From contig JAUMIR010000005.1 of assembly GCA_030847615.1 (NCBI GenBank), positions 239,978,645 to 240,042,644 of the forward strand: DNA of 64,000 nucleotides. Direction: 5' to 3'. Of the stretch, positions 22,781-35,235 are shown piece by piece. A program made the translations under genes and the position numbers. Within the stretch, counting starts at the first letter, position 1; every line of letters starts with the position of its first letter. This DNA comes from Gambelia wislizenii (Eukaryota > Chordata > Lepidosauria > Squamata > Crotaphytidae). The notes under the pieces were generated by a model. The model worked only from the letters and a program-made list of their open reading frames with translations. It had not been told where the DNA came from and made no database searches.

Positions 22781-24720
22781 TGCTTGATGCTGTAGCCCAG
22801 GGAAACCCAAGCCAATGTTCTGTGGAAGCCTTGTTTCATCTTGAGTATCCTTTAAGATGTTGGTACTGCAATCTTGATCTCTTTTTATCTAAGGAGATCT
22901 CCAGATCCATCTCTAGGACTGCAAGACTTGTCCTCCTTACACTCCAAGAAAGACATAGTCCATACTGCGATCTGCCAGAACTTGAGCCTTGCAGCATGTC
23001 TTTAAAAAAAAAAATTAGATCTAATTTAAAAGAAAGAAAAGCCAACCATCTTCAACACACACACTTCTCAGAAAGCAAATGCAGTCACACTGATTTGATC
23101 ATTAACTTCCACCCTAACAGCTCTTGGTATTCTACTTATTACAGGTGTCTTCTTTCTTTTACTTTTTAATGTTAGTTCTATCATACATGTACTGGAGATA
23201 TATACAGAAATTTGAAAATCCTATATAGAGCATCTCTAATCCAAAAACCCAACTGTCGCCAATTCTCCCCATATATTAGTTATGTATCTCATGACTTTAA
23301 CCCACTCATTTTTATAGTTCCCAAGCCTCCCTTCTTTCAGTATGCAAGTCAGTTTATCCATCTGAGCCATTTCATGTAATATCAGTAGTCCCTTATCCAT
23401 AGACGAAAGAGTGTTCTTTTTTCCAATGCTGTCATGTAGAATATAATTCTTCCATGATTTTTTTTATTTAATTCATCATCTGTCATTCAAAGTAAATACA
23501 TTAGCCTTGCAGTTTGTCTTGGTAGTGATCTTGAGAATTTCAAGTGGGGTTTCAGTCTTCCCATCTCCAAGTAATACTGACCAAAGAAGGAAACTGCATG
23601 GAGCTGCACCAACCAAGAATTGCTATGCCCCCTCAAGGCTGGAACAGCTCACATGATACTGCCTGAGCTGTCATGGTTAAGTATGCTTCCTGGTTTGAGT
23701 CATAATAATATCTGCTCTTACAGTATGCACAGTCTGTGGCTTTTTCCTTTTCTCCATTCCTTCTCATACCTTCTAACTATACTTACCAGGAAGGATCTGT
23801 TCAATTGTTTCATCAGGTGAAGTTGAGGAGACTCCACAATCCTCTGGCATTGGGTTGTCTATTGTTCTTGTATACCAAATTGTTTCTAGTGTGCTGGCTG
23901 TAAAATTGGCAGCCTCACCATTTTCAGCCAATATCAAGGCATTCATTAACTATGAACTCTGAATGCATGAGGAGGGAGTGTGCACTGTCCTCATTTCACA
24001 AATGTCTATCACTTTCTTCATACAGAGTGACTTTGTGAAGAAGAGAGCTTCCTCTGCCAAAAGAAGTCTCTACACCATCCAGAATGCTGCCCCACTCAGT
24101 GTTCAAGGAGAGCCTCTATATACAAGGAGAGCCTGTATATACTATTTACAGACTGTCACCTCCACCTGTAGAGGTTAATAAAAGCACATATGAAAAGGGA
24201 AGTATGAGCACAGTTCTCCTCTTCTCACATGCTTTGCCTACCCAGATAATATAATGCCAGAACTAGGCCATGATCCTGGAAATAAGGACTTTGGGTCATG
24301 CCATAAAAAGAAAAAAAAAGAAAGAAAAAAAAGTGGGACAGTGAATTTTTTAATGACTCCTACTATCATGTTTATATGTCTCAAACTATGGATCTAAAGG
24401 AAGAATTCTTTATATAGAAATTACTGAAGCTGGAATGAGAACTGTAGGTGTCAAGAGTGAGTGTTTGGGATAAAACTAATGACGGTGATTTTAAGGGCCA
24501 CAGAACAATTGTGGACATTACAAACTAAAGAACGATGAAACCAAACAGAGGTGGGTGTTTTGTTTTCTCATATTTCAGAACCAGCATCATACATCTTCTT
24601 TTCTCCCTCCAATAATGCTTAATAATGCAAAGTCCCTGATATCATTCTACTTTAAATTCTTTTGAATGGTTGCCAGTTAACAAGGCAAAAAAGGAAAGTA
24701 TCAGTCAACTTTATCTATTT
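22781..24720. other. No recognised feature
   Basis: Mixed AT-rich DNA, with A runs at 23006-23016 and 24308-24333. The ORF at 22777-23169 lacks any domain. A tandem 'tatatacaaggagagcctg' duplication sits at 24112-24140. Confidence 0.5.
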
Positions 24721-24734
24721 ATTGAACCAGTTTC

Positions 24735-25672
24735 TTTTGTTATGAATTGTTGTCAAATCATCTTTGACTTATGGTGACCCTACGAATAAAAAGCTTCAAA
24801 GACACCCTGATATTAACAGCCCTGCTTAGATCTTGCAGATTCAGGGCTGTGGCTTCATTGATAGACTCTATCCACCTGTAGTGTGATCTACCTCATTTCT
24901 ACAGCCTCCCACTTTACTGAGCATTATTGGCTTTTCTAATATGTCATCTCATGACATGGCCAAAATATGACAGCCTCAGTTTGGTCATTTTGGCTTCTAG
25001 GGAGAGTTCATCTTTGCTTTACTCATTTTTTTGGTCATTTTGGCAGTCCGTGATACCTGTACAACTCTCCTCCAACACCACATTTCAAGTAATTTATTCT
25101 GTTATTTATTATAATTTATTTTGTCAGCCTTCCTTATGTCCAGCTTTCACAACCCTATCTAAAAACTGGAAATACTATAGCATGGCTGATCCTGACTTTG
25201 GTATTCAAACAGATATCTTTGCATTTGAGGAACTTATCCAATTCAATCATAGCTGCTTTCAAAGATCTAGTCTTCTGATTTATTGACTACACTCTCCATT
25301 TTGATTTATGACTAAGCCAAGGCATAGAAAGTCTTTGGCCATTTTGATATCCTCATCATCCACTTTAAAGTTACAGTATTTAAATAACCTGTAGTAATTA
25401 GGTTTTTTTTTTAAAAAAAAATCACCTGTAATCCTGCTTTTGCACTTTCTTTCTTGCCTTTCCTCAATAGTTTTCTCAAGTGTTTTTTACTTTCTGCTAA
25501 CCTCTGAATTTCTTAAATTGTTGATGTTGCTTCCTCTGATTTTCATGCCTTCTTCCTCCAAGTCCATTCCTACTTTCCATATGCTATGTTCTGCATATAA
25601 ATTAAAAGGATAGAGTGAGAAACAGTAGTCTTGCCTAACCCCTTTGCCAGCTGGAAACAATTCCAATTTCCA
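24735..25672 (-). pseudogene. Bov-B (RTE) LINE, second minus copy
   Basis: Colinear with 12740-13660: the complement of the 3' tail (24745-24800, 'gttgtcaaatcatctttgac'), then the tract coding the WTTKKA / MWCW-type C-terminus (about 25060-25180) and the RT end. It is heavily decayed with no long ORF on the coding strand. It is interrupted at 25672 by a Sauria SINE and seems to resume at 25867. Confidence 0.82.
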
Positions 25673-25866
25673 TGTTGTTGTGTGTCTTCAAGTTATTTCC
25701 AACTTATGGTGACCCTAAGGTGAATCTATCACATCATTTTCTGAGGGCTGAGAGTGTGTGACTTGCCTAAGGTCACCCAGTGGATTTTCATGGCCGAGCA
25801 GGGATTCAAACCTTGGTCTCTAGAGTTGTACTCCAACACTCAAACCACTAGACCATGCTGGCACCA
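25673..25866 (-). repeat. Sauria-type SINE inserted in Bov-B
   Basis: Tail 'gttgttgtgtgtcttcaag' at 25674, body 'tctgagggctgagagtgtgtg', then 'ggtcacccagtgg', and head complement 'ggattcaaaccttggtctc' to 'accatgctggca'. The segment that usually reads 'cttggcaagatttgttcag' is deleted. A short 'ttccat' repeat flanks it (25663-25668 and 25868-25873), and Bov-B-like sequence follows, so it probably landed in the Bov-B. Confidence 0.88.
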
Positions 25867-25935
25867 CCTTCCATATCTAATGATATGTTGTGAGGATATC
25901 CATGATGACACCAGGGGTCGGCTATGTCTGGGGGC
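25867..25935 (-). pseudogene. Bov-B remnant beyond the SINE
   Basis: 'ttccatatctaatgatatg' aligns with 'ctccatattctgttcttatg' of the first Bov-B copy at 13641-13660, directly continuing the fragment that ends at 25672. The match fades after about 60 bases. Confidence 0.45.
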
Positions 25936-26562
25936 AAAATGAGACAATGTCCTCCCTGTAAAAAAATCTCCCATCACAATGAAATTATCCCCCAAATTTC
26001 TAGCATTGTGCTATGTTAAAACTACAGTTGAGCATTTAGATGTACATTTAGGCATTCAAAGAAAAGAGGTGAGCTAAGTTGCCAAAGGAATGCAGACACA
26101 GCAAATAAAAGAATTCTACATGCAAGTGATTTTTCCACAGTGCTAGAAATTTGGAGACAAAAAGAGAATTTCATAGGGGGGAAGAATTATTATTTGGAGG
26201 CACTGCTTTCATTTTGCCACTGCCAGCTACACCTCTGGATGACATTGTGCATTTGGCATCAGAAATTTCATAACCAGAGGGGGGATAAGGAAGCCCCCCC
26301 CCACAGTTCAGTATTAGATTTAAAATGAACCACATTACTGATTTTGTTGACTGCTGCTAGTAGACAACCATACTTGCATATTACAAGGGAGTGGGAGTCA
26401 TGTGGCCCATGGGACCCTGCTGACATTACCAATTTTCCAGCACACAAACACTCATTTTTTTCAGCAATAAATCCATTTCCCCCTCAGTTGAAAAAAAAAA
26501 CTACTTAGATTTAACAAATAATGGGTAAATGGGATTTCATTTGGGGGACACTTCAAAACAAC
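25936..26562. other. No recognised feature
   Basis: No ORF or known repeat that I can support. Confidence 0.55.
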
Positions 26563-26597
26563 AGCAGCAGCAGCAGCAGCAACAACAACAACAACAG
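26563..26597 (+). repeat. (CAG)n(CAA)n microsatellite
   Basis: Six or more CAG units followed by CAA units. The poly-Ser/Asn ORF over it (26521-26706) is a chance frame. Confidence 0.9.
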
Positions 26598-26879
26598 TAC
26601 CCAAAGAGTGACTTGGAGTGATGAGATATCATTACAAGTCACCCCAAGTGGCAGCTACAATATGATGTGTTGCAGTGCTCAAGAACTCTGGAGAAGCCCA
26701 AAATAGTGTAGCATTGTCATCTGCAGTGGTGGCACTAGGGGGGCGTGGAGAGGCCAAACCACACCAGATGACACCATTGGGGAAAGGGGTGACACTAGCC
26801 TTAGTGATGCCACAGATTATCTGCACTGTGTTGCCCCAACATAACCAATGACCAATAGTCTAAAATGGTCTCACATGTT

Positions 26880-27122
26880 TATGTTGTAGTTGTTGTGTGC
26901 CTTAAAGTCAGTTCTGACTTATGGTGACCCTAAGGCAACCCTATCACAGGGTATTCTTGGCAAGATTTGTTCAGGTAAAGGGGTTTGCCTTTACCTTTCT
27001 CTGAGGCTTAAAAGATGTGACTTGTTGAATGTCACCCAATGAGTTTTCATGGCTGAGAAGTGATTTGAACCCTCCAGAGTCAAAGTCTAGTGCTAAAACC
27101 TCTACACCATGCTGGCTCTTCA
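26880..27122 (-). repeat. Sauria-type SINE
   Basis: Nearly complete copy: (GTT)-type tail 'gtagttgttgtgtgcctt' at 26884, 'tcttggcaagatttgttcag' at 26955, 'tgtcacccaatgagttttc' at 27031, and the head complement to 'caccatgctggct' at 27117. It is the least deleted tRNA-headed SINE of the window. Confidence 0.92.
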
Positions 27123-27724
27123 TATGGCAGTAGTAAATAAAATATGGAGCAGCTGCTCGTGGTGCCATCTAGATGATTCCCATGATATCTAGCCATAGCC
27201 ACAGTGGCTTTAGACATTTTCTTAGACAATAAATTGTCCAAATTCCCTATGCTTCAGTGTGTTAACTGGTCACAAATAGGAGAATGTGTATAGAAATTGA
27301 AGATGATTGCCACTGAGTTCTTTCCAATAGAAGTTCGCAATGTATTGTTTTGAACCCAGTCTTCCATCCAATGTATTTTTTTAAACCCAGTCTTTGGATA
27401 CAAACTGGCAGCTAAAGTGCAGTGTTTCTTTGTAGCTTCTGTTTCCCCCCTTAATTAGCAAGTTATTTGTGGTAGATAAAAACTTGCTTCCTTTAGTAAT
27501 CACCTCCCTCCTACTTCCTGAAAGAATCACTATACCAGGGGTGATAATGATAAGTTATGATGTCACCTGCTGGACTATGACAACATCAATGGATTAATCA
27601 GGAGAAGTGCTGATTAAACAAGGAAACATGCGCTATTTATGTAAAGGTAAATGCATTGCCATAATAGGCACTGATGAGTTAAAACAGTGCAAGATAATTG
27701 AAAAAGTAATACAAAATGTGAATC
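27123..27724. other. No recognised feature
   Basis: AT-rich, with a local duplication of 'ccagtctt..atccaatgtatt'-like text at 27355-27400. No gene is supported. Confidence 0.5.
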
Positions 27725-28492
27725 CAAGTTAGTTTGTGATTAAATATGTACTCACATGCACATGGGACAGAGGTAGCTTTGGTCACCTTGGTGAATGACC
27801 CACTATGGGGATTGGGTAGAGGGAATATGCCCCTTTTGGTACTGCTGGATCTCTCAACTGCTTTCAGTACCATCAACCATGGCTTCTGGGCTATCTCAGT
27901 GGGATGGGACTTAGAGGTAGTGTTCTACATAGTGGCTCTAGTTCTTCCTGGAAGGTTGAACTCAGAAAGTGTACTGAGGGATTCCTGTTCAGCACTCTGA
28001 GTATTGGTCTGCAATGTCCCTTAGAGTTCAGTTTTGTAACCTAAGCTATTTAACATATGCATGAAAATGCAGGAAAAGTTCATCCAGAGATTTGGTGTCA
28101 CCAATATGCTGATGAGATTCAGTTCTATCTGTCCTTTTCATCTAACTCCAAGGAAGCTGTCTTGGTACTAAATCAGTTTCTGTTGTCAGTAGTGGACTGG
28201 ATGAGTGCAAAGAAATTGAAGCTTAATCCAGGCAAAACAGAGAAGCTTCTGGGTTGTTAGAAGGCAGAACAGGGAAGAGAGATCCAACCTGTGCTAGATG
28301 GGGTTATTAATATTATAGTTGGCACCTACCTCAGTGCCAAATCTGGTAACAATACAGCAGTTTGTAATATGTCTAACAGCAATAGAACTTATGTAATAAT
28401 TTTCTTCTAATATGGATACTAATACTTATTTAAAAAGGAGTCAAGATATAACATTACAGGCTAATTACATAGAATATTATTATTGCTTCACC

Positions 28493-28494
<2 letters not shown>

Positions 28495-28528
<34 letters not shown>
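28495..28528 (+). repeat. (GATA)n microsatellite
   Basis: About eight uninterrupted GATA units inside the L2-like LINE. Confidence 0.95.
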
Positions 28529-28529
<1 letters not shown>

Positions 28530-29380
28530 GTTTTTTTAAGAGTATATCATCAAGTCCAATTTATCAGTTCAAGTTTGCAAAAGTAAAAGTACCTAATAAT
28601 GTACAATTTTGTACCTCTCTCTGTTCTGTGTGGTAATAATTAAACCTAGTGCATCCTAGAGATATCAGATCTGGCAATGGTAAACACATGCCTTAGTTAC
28701 ATCTCATTTGGATTACTGTAACATAATTTACATAGGACTGCCTTTGGAAACTGTTCAGAAACTTCAAGTAGGTCCAAAGTAGACTGAGGCTACTAATAGG
28801 GAACATATAACTCCCTTGTTCAAACAGCTTAACTGGCTACCAGTCTGTTTCCAGGCAGAATCAAAGTGCTGGTTATGACTTCTATAGCCATATATGGCTT
28901 AGGTGCAGACTATCTGAAACCCTGTTAGCTCCCCAAATAGCCTACACAAATCTTACGATCTTCAGAAGAGGTCTTTATCTCCAGCTCACTTCCCTCACAG
29001 GCTCATTTGGTGAAGACACAGAAGAGAGCGTTCTTGGTAGCTGCTCTTAAACTCTGGAATTCCCTACAAGGAAGGGTTTGTTGGCTACCTTTCTTTCCTG
29101 GGCAAGCAAAGACCTTCCAATTCAAGCAGCCTTCAGCCTTTGACTGGCTAGGGTACAAGGATGTACTGTGGGTATACTCTTTTTGTAATATATACTGTAT
29201 TTCATGTGTTTAAATGATTTTTATATTAATGTTGTAACTGGATTGTTTAAAACTTTTGTAACACATAATATTTTAGCCATTTTTTTTAAAAAAAAACTAA
29301 CATTGGAAGCTTTAATTTAGATTGCAAACTGCTTTGGCTCTCATATTGGGAGAAAGATTAGACATCAATCTATCTATCAT

Positions 29381-29387
29381 CTGTCTA

Positions 29388-29435
<48 letters not shown>
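29381..29435 (+). repeat. (CTGT)n(CTAT)n microsatellite
   Basis: CTGT then CTAT units at the 3' end of the L2-like LINE. It probably grew from the element's own terminal repeat. Confidence 0.92.
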
Positions 29436-30149
29436 ATAAATAGTTTGACCAGATGTGTTCAAGCTTCATTTTTTGTATTAAAAACAATTCTGGGCATCTA
29501 GTAGTTATGCACTTCTATGTCCACCTTCCTCTGAACCACTGTTTTCAACTTGCTCAACCTGGTGGAACTCAATATTTTTCATTTTAGAAAAAAAGAAGAA
29601 AAGCAAAAAAGCAAAAAAAAAAACAAAAACAAAAAAAAAACCAAAATAAGTTCCACATGCCTAAAGTCTGCTTAAGCATGCATTAGAGTATTTTGCAAAA
29701 TGAACTCTCATTCCTTCTCCTCGTGTCCCAAACTCAACCTGCCAAGTTATTTTCTTTCAACTAGGGCAGAAGTGTATCTCATGGATCTTCATAAAATTCC
29801 CCAGCCATACTTTATTTCTTTTGTTTAGAAGCAAGGAACAAAAGGCAGGGCTAGGATCAATACCACACGTGTAATTCTTACCTTTCAGTTATATAGTATA
29901 TAGACATATCCAATCCATCACAGGTTTTGACAGGGAGGAACACAACATGGTTTGAACACTGACTAAAGTTGAGACCACTCTTCTTACTTCTCTTCTATGA
30001 GTGAGAAACCAAACTTTGAGTCTTATAATAGAAATAGCATGCATTCTAATCAAGTCATGTTGGTAGGCATAGCATACAATTACACATAATGCCTTGAATA
30101 TAACCATAGCATAAATGATACCAACTCTGTCATTGACCATAATTCTCTT
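29436..30149. other. No recognised feature; A-rich stretch
   Basis: A-rich low-complexity DNA at 29585-29645. The minus ORF 30212-29889 reads into a CR1 tail and has no independent support. Confidence 0.55.
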
Positions 30150-31056
30150 CATAGAAATCATAGAGTTGGAAGAGACCCCAATGGCCATCCAGTCCAACCC
30201 CCTACCATGCAAGAATACACAATCAAATCATTCCTGACAGATAGCCATCCAAAGAAGGAGATTCCACCACGCTCCAAGACAGTGAATTCCACTGCCGAAC
30301 AGCTCTTACTGTAAGGAAGTTCTTCCTAATGTTTAAGTGGAATCTCTTTTCCTGTAGTTTGAACCCATTGCTCCGTGTCCTAATCTCTGGAGCAGCAGAA
30401 AATAAGCTTGCTCCATCCTCAGTATGACATTGCTTCAGATATTTAAACATGGCTATCATGTCACCTCTCAACCTTCTCTTCTCCAGACTAAACATGCCCA
30501 GCTCCCTAAGACAATCCTCATAAAACATGGCTTCCAGACCTCCTACCATTTTGGTCACCTTCCTCTGGACTAGCTTCTAGAAAGCCTTCTCAATATTCTT
30601 CCTGAATTGTGGTGCCCAGAACTGGACACAGTATTCCAGGTGAGGTCTGACCAAAGCAGAATAGAGTGCCACTATTACTTCCCTTGATCTAGACACTATA
30701 CTCCTAGTGATGCAGCATAGAATCGCATTGGCTTTTTTAGCTGCTGCATCCCACTGATGACTTATGTTCAGCTTGTGGTCCACTAAGACTCCTAGATCCC
30801 TTTCGCATGTACTGCCATCAAACCAGGTGTCACCCGTCCTATATCTGTGCATTTCATTTTTACTGCCCAAGTGTAGTATCCTACATTTCTCCCTGTTGAA
30901 ATTCATGTTGTTAGTTTGGACCCAGCTTTCTAATCTGTTGAGGTCACTTTGGATTCTGATCCTATCCTCTGGGGTATTGGCTACCCCTCCTAATTTGGTG
31001 TCATTGGCAAACTTGATAAGTATGCCCTTTATTCCCTTATCCAAGTCATGCTTGCC
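30150..31056 (-). pseudogene. CR1 LINE, 5'-truncated in the RT
   Basis: The minus frames 31044-30577 and 30558-30223 give 'IKFANDTKLGG' (catalytic FADD changed to FAND), 'RIQSDLNRLESWVQ', 'CERDLGVLVDHKLN', '[20 protein letters not shown]' and '[20 protein letters not shown]'. One frameshift near 30570 separates them. The 3' end at 30150-30175 is the complement of the CR1 terminus. The second ORF keeps a near-consensus peptide, so this copy is fairly young. Confidence 0.95.
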
Positions 31057-32584
31057 TTAAAACATGCATTAAGAAAGACATCCCCATTCTCAATTTAATA
31101 GCTGATCTAGAATAGGGATTGGACTAATCTCATTGTACAATGAAACCAAGGTCAAATAAATCTGATTTGCTGTAAGCAAAACATCTTCTTATCCTATGCC
31201 AGAAAAAACCAGTGACATATGAAAGCACAGTAGAGTTGACAGATAAAACAGTGCTTTTGACTCTGCACCCCATTATTTATCAGAGAGTTTTGCCTCCCAT
31301 TTTGATTAATTTGGTTGATGATGCTCTTAAAGAAGTTTTATAAAACTGCTGAAAAACTGTAGAAAAGAACCCAGCAAAGGGTTTAATGGGAGCTTATTTT
31401 AAAGACTTGTAAAGCTAGAATAGCTATAAACTGATTCAGAAGTAAACACAGCAGGAAACACCCTACAGGGATGAAAAGAGTATTTGAACAATGTAATTAG
31501 AATTACTGCGCTCGTTTCCTAGCTATGGAACTAAAAATATAACTCTAATACTTAAAAGAACTTCCCCTCCATACAGTGTTGCCAATTTACTCAAGAATCT
31601 GCCAGCATTTATACCCAGAATCCCAAAATAAGAAGTTGAGACAGAGATAAATGGGTTGAATCAAAGCCACACATTATTTTCACGTATGGCAGATTTGTAT
31701 ACAAAGCAGGGCATTCATGCAGGCAGGGTGAATTCCTTACTTCAGGTGGTGTATCGGGACAGGAGGTGAATGATGTGTCTCCCATCACTTAGAGGGTTCC
31801 ATAGAGTCAATCTCTGTCCCAAAAACCTCCAGGGTCACAACATCTATGCTGGGGATGAATGCACCAGTCTCTCTCTCACAGCTGCAGCACATACTCTGGA
31901 GGTGATTCTCAACCAGTGTCTTACTCAGAGAGAAACCTACCAAAGTGAGATGTCAGGCAGGCTGTCTGGAGAGCCATGGTGACCTTAAAAATGGTGCTCT
32001 TTCTAAACACACAAACACAGACACACAGAGAATGCTTAGTGCACAATATTTTATAAAATGCACGCATTGTCTAAACCAGGTATGAGCACACTCCAGGGCC
32101 GAAAGCGCAATTTTGAACTCCACCACAACCCCATAAAGACACATCACACTTCTGGAATGACAGGAAGTAAAACTGTATGCCTTCGGACTGTCCCTATTTG
32201 GAAGGGGCAGTCCCAATTAAACCTTTGTCATCTCAGTTTTTCACCTGTTCTTAAAATGTCCCAGTTTCTTTCTCTCCCCCCCCCACTTTCCCCCACATCC
32301 TCAGCTTACTTCAATTGCTGTAAATTGAGTTCAAAGTGCAAAAATAATTTCTACTCCATTAACTCAGAGGGGGGAGAAAATGGAATGGGCCAGAATCTTG
32401 CCCTTTGCTGTAGACTCAGGCAAAAGCAAACTGCTGCAGCCTCTCTTAGTTTGCCTATTCTTTCTTATTTATAACTCTTGCTATCTTTACCATACTCTGA
32501 TGTAGGGATTTCATTCTTCACTAAGTTCCTTCTCAAATGTAGCAACAAATAATTTCAGCAATTTTCTTTCCACCGTAAGAAAGT
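31057..32584. other. No recognised feature
   Basis: Largely unique-looking sequence. The segment 31570-32000 has GC-richer patches and several short ORFs without domains. A C run lies at 32276-32284. I see no exon-like splice pair that I would defend. Confidence 0.5.
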
Positions 32585-32965
32585 CTTCAAAAACCATGCA
32601 GTTTTTGAAGACCATTCAGAATTTGGAACTTATTCTATACAAAATTTGTGCATGGTTGATTTGGACAGAAAACAGCATTTTCTGCACGTAAAGGATTTTC
32701 TGTGTGGAAAATAATATTTTGATGCAGAAATATTAATCCCAATGCAGAAAATTTTGTTGTCTGTGCAGAAAATGCAGTTTTCTATGCAAATCACCCATGC
32801 ACAAATTTTATGCAGAAGAAATCCCCATTTAAAGCATTTTCTGTGCCAGAATTCATATTTCAACACTGAAATACAATTTTCCATGCAGAAAATGCTGTCT
32901 TCTGTGCAAAACAACCACAAGTGAATTTTGCACAGAATAAGTCCTGAATTGTGAAGATTCTTGTC
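32585..32965. mobile_element. Unclassified foldback element (family E)
   Basis: A hairpin starts it (32587-32614, tcttcaaaaa / tttttgaaga). The left arm from 32609 ('gaacttattctatacaaaat') pairs with the right arm ending about 32962 ('ttgcacagaataagtcc' complement). The arms carry a degenerate repeated motif of the kind 'cagaaaatgcagttttct' every 40-50 bases, which produces paired ORFs on both strands. Partial relatives lie at 42225-42490 and 45190-45315. No protein, and no family that I can name. Confidence 0.65.
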
Positions 32966-33714
32966 AGCCCAGGATTCTTCTTATCAGCATTCTTTAACAC
33001 TCAAAAACATGTTTTTCAACCATTTTCTGAATATTTTGGAATATTCTCTCCATCCCTATTCTAATGTGTCTAGGCCATGCGTGTCCTGGATTTCATTGAT
33101 GAAATGTTGATAGGTATGACATTGCATCATTCTCAGTTACTTCTAGAGACTTTTTGATCCCCCCACCACTGTTTTAAAGAACCAACAAAACCGAATTTAA
33201 AATGTGTTTAAGCCATGACATTTCAGCCAAAAACATATGGAGGATTTGACTGAAAAAACAGGGATGCTGGGAGGGGTTGGATGGTTGGGAGATTCCAGAG
33301 GACCAAAGTCCCTGTGGGATCCTTCCAAAAGCTGCCTGATGACTACAGCCTGCACAGTTTCTAGTTCTCAAACACAGGAATGTATAACACGAACAATAAA
33401 TATAAATGATCATATCAAATATTATACATACCTGTAGAGGGAAACAGATCCTAACAGGCAACATACATATGTGTTGACACATCTTTGTGCTTGTCCACCA
33501 CATCCTGTTTTGCTTTGTTTTGTTCATTTTTTAAAAGACTTGCCCAAGATGCTTTGCATCTTGATGCTTTTTTGGGGGCTGAAGGGCTTGCCATACGGAA
33601 GATGAAGCAAACTTATTCTCTGCATTTCCAGAGTAGGACTCAAACTAATAGATTCAAATTAAATGAATGAAGATTCTCATGAATCATTAGGAAGAATTTC
33701 CTGACTATAAAAAA
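32966..33714. other. No recognised feature
   Basis: Unique-looking AT-rich DNA. The ORFs here lack any domain. Confidence 0.5.
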
Positions 33715-34335
33715 TACATTATTGTTATTATTATTATCATCATCAGTATTATTATCCCCCTTTCTCCCAATATAGAGACTCAAGGCGGTAACAGTGAGTT
33801 TAAAACAACACACAAACATTAAAACTATAAATATAAATATTTTTTTTAAAAAAGATTAAACAATATACAGTATTAGAACATTTAAAAACATTAAAAACAC
33901 TAATATACAATAAAACCACACACACCCTAAAAACTAAACTACACAGCACATACAAACCCAGTCCCCATCAGGCTGAGCATGCCTGATGGCACAATAACAT
34001 TTTTACTTGTTGCCAAAAGAAGAGCAGAGACAGGACCATTCTGGTCTTTCTAGGGAGGGAGTTCCAAAGTCTAGGAGCAGCCACCAAGAAGGCCCTCTCC
34101 CTCATTTCCACAAAACAAGTCTGAGAGGGTGGTGGGACAGACAGAAGGGCCTCTCCAGATGATCTAAGAGCTCTATTTGGCTCATAAAGGGAGATACGGT
34201 CCTTCAAACAACCTGGACACAGGCTGTATAGGGCTTTATAGGTCAAAACCAGCACTTTGAATTGTGCCCAGAAATGGACCAGCAGCCAATAGAGCTATTG
34301 CAACAAGGGAGTTGTGTTGAGACAAGGAAGAATCA
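33715..34335 (-). pseudogene. L2-like LINE 3' end
   Basis: The minus frame 34255-33968 reads 'LVLTYKALYSLCPGCLKDRI', 'YEPNRALRSSGEALLSVPP' and 'MRERAFLVAAPRLWNSLPRK', a clear L2-type C-terminus. The + strand at 33755-33790 is the complement of the tail ('tttctcccaatatagagact', 'caaggcgg'), flanked by an ATT-type trinucleotide run at 33720-33755. Confidence 0.88.
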
Positions 34336-34498
34336 ATTACCTCTCAAGCTGGTGGGTTATCCTTCCTTGGGATTTTTTAAAAGTTGGATGGCCACCTCTC
34401 AAATATGCTTTAGCTGTGGAACCCTGCACCATGCTTGTGGTCCTCCCAGGACAAAATGTTGGACATCCCTCATTCTATTTGCAGTAACCAACCAGATT

Positions 34499-34638
34499 GA
34501 CATTTGAATGTCCCTCCTCCAATTTCACTCTTCAGTTAACCTGTTCCCCTAAAAAGTTATAGAAGCAGCCATCCCTGATCAGAGCTGGCTGCTTCTATAA
34601 CTTTTCAGAGCAACAGGTTAACTGAGTGAAATTGGAGG
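34499..34638. repeat. Palindrome, left portion, split by a hAT
   Basis: The arm 34516-34570 pairs with 34587-34638 (for example 'agttatagaagcagcc' with 'ggctgcttctataact' and 'cctccaatttcactc' with its complement). The pairing continues outwards: 'catttgaatgtccctcctcc' (34501-34520) pairs with sequence found on the far side of the hAT at 37208-37232. The original palindrome thus had arms of about 70 bases and was split at 34638. Confidence 0.85.
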
Positions 34639-34974
34639 CAGGGCCGGCTTAGACATTCCACCAAATCAGCATCTGTGGGGGGGGGGGGGCACACCAGCAG
34701 GGGGCCCCATCTGGACCTAACCCTCTTCCTGGAAAAAAAACCCTCCCTGCTTTCAAAAACAACAACTACGTCTCTCAAGCTAGAAAGCCAAAGCAAAAGT
34801 GAAAGAGAAAAACGGGGCTTTTTTGGGGTGGCTGATCATGGAGGGAATTTGTTGCTCCCTTCCCCCCTCCTTCCAGGATCATCGTCAAAGGCAAGTCGGA
34901 GAGGGGTGAGTGTGTGTATGTGTGTGAGCGAGAGAGAGAGGGGGAAGGGGGGGTCATATCTTGTTCTCCCCTGC

Positions 34975-35070
34975 TCTATCTTCAGAAAAGGCTTCTTTCT
35001 TTCTTTCTTTCTTCCCCCCTCTCTGTCCCTCCCTCCCTCTCTTCCTTCCTTCCTTCCTTCTTTCTTTCTT
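34975..35070 (+). repeat. Polypyrimidine (TTTC/CCTT)n tract
   Basis: Long CT-rich stretch with TTTC and CCTT units. It opens frames on both strands (Ser/Leu/Phe-rich on +, Lys/Glu/Gly-rich on -) which are not genes. Confidence 0.9.
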
Positions 35071-35235
35071 CCCTTTCCTAACTTCCACACAGATTCCCTC
35101 CAGCCTGTCTTTCCAGCTGCCCTTAGCATGTCCTTCTCTCCCTTTCCTCCCTCCCTTCACCCCTTGGTCTTCTTCAGCTTCCTCCTCTTGCTGACAACTG
35201 AGTTCAACCTGCAAAAGGAAACTGTGTATGTTTGC

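Larger units (their letters stand above)
27725..29435 (+). pseudogene. L2-like LINE, decayed RT and C-terminus
   Basis: RT motifs appear in order: 'LLVLLDLSTAFSTINHGF' at 27832-27885, then 'HQYADEIQFYLSF' at 28098-28136 (catalytic YADD changed to YADE), and 'VVDWMSAKKLKLNPGKTE' at 28189-28243. The C-terminus includes 'LFKQLNWLPVC' (28815) and 'KRAFLVAALKLWNSL' (29022-29066). The 3' end carries the usual terminal tract and a tetranucleotide repeat at 29381-29435. A GATA microsatellite splits the middle (28495-28528). It lacks an endonuclease and is certainly inactive. Confidence 0.88.

Noticed and set aside
22777..23169. 130-codon plus ORF
   Set aside because: No motif, an A-run inside, and no splice sites that would link it to another coding block.
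23190..23560. Possible reverse-strand L1 fragment
   Set aside because: The texture is suggestive of L1 complement but I found no motif that could be named, so it was left unannotated.
32600..32960. CRISPR-like spaced repeats (cagaaaatgc motif)
   Set aside because: Spacing and sequence are irregular, the motif is self-complementary, and the whole folds as an inverted repeat in a vertebrate context.
34336..34490. Very diverged CR1-like tail
   Set aside because: 'ccttccttgggattttttaa' and 'agttggatggccacct' hint at CR1, but the terminal octamer and order are too weak to support a call.
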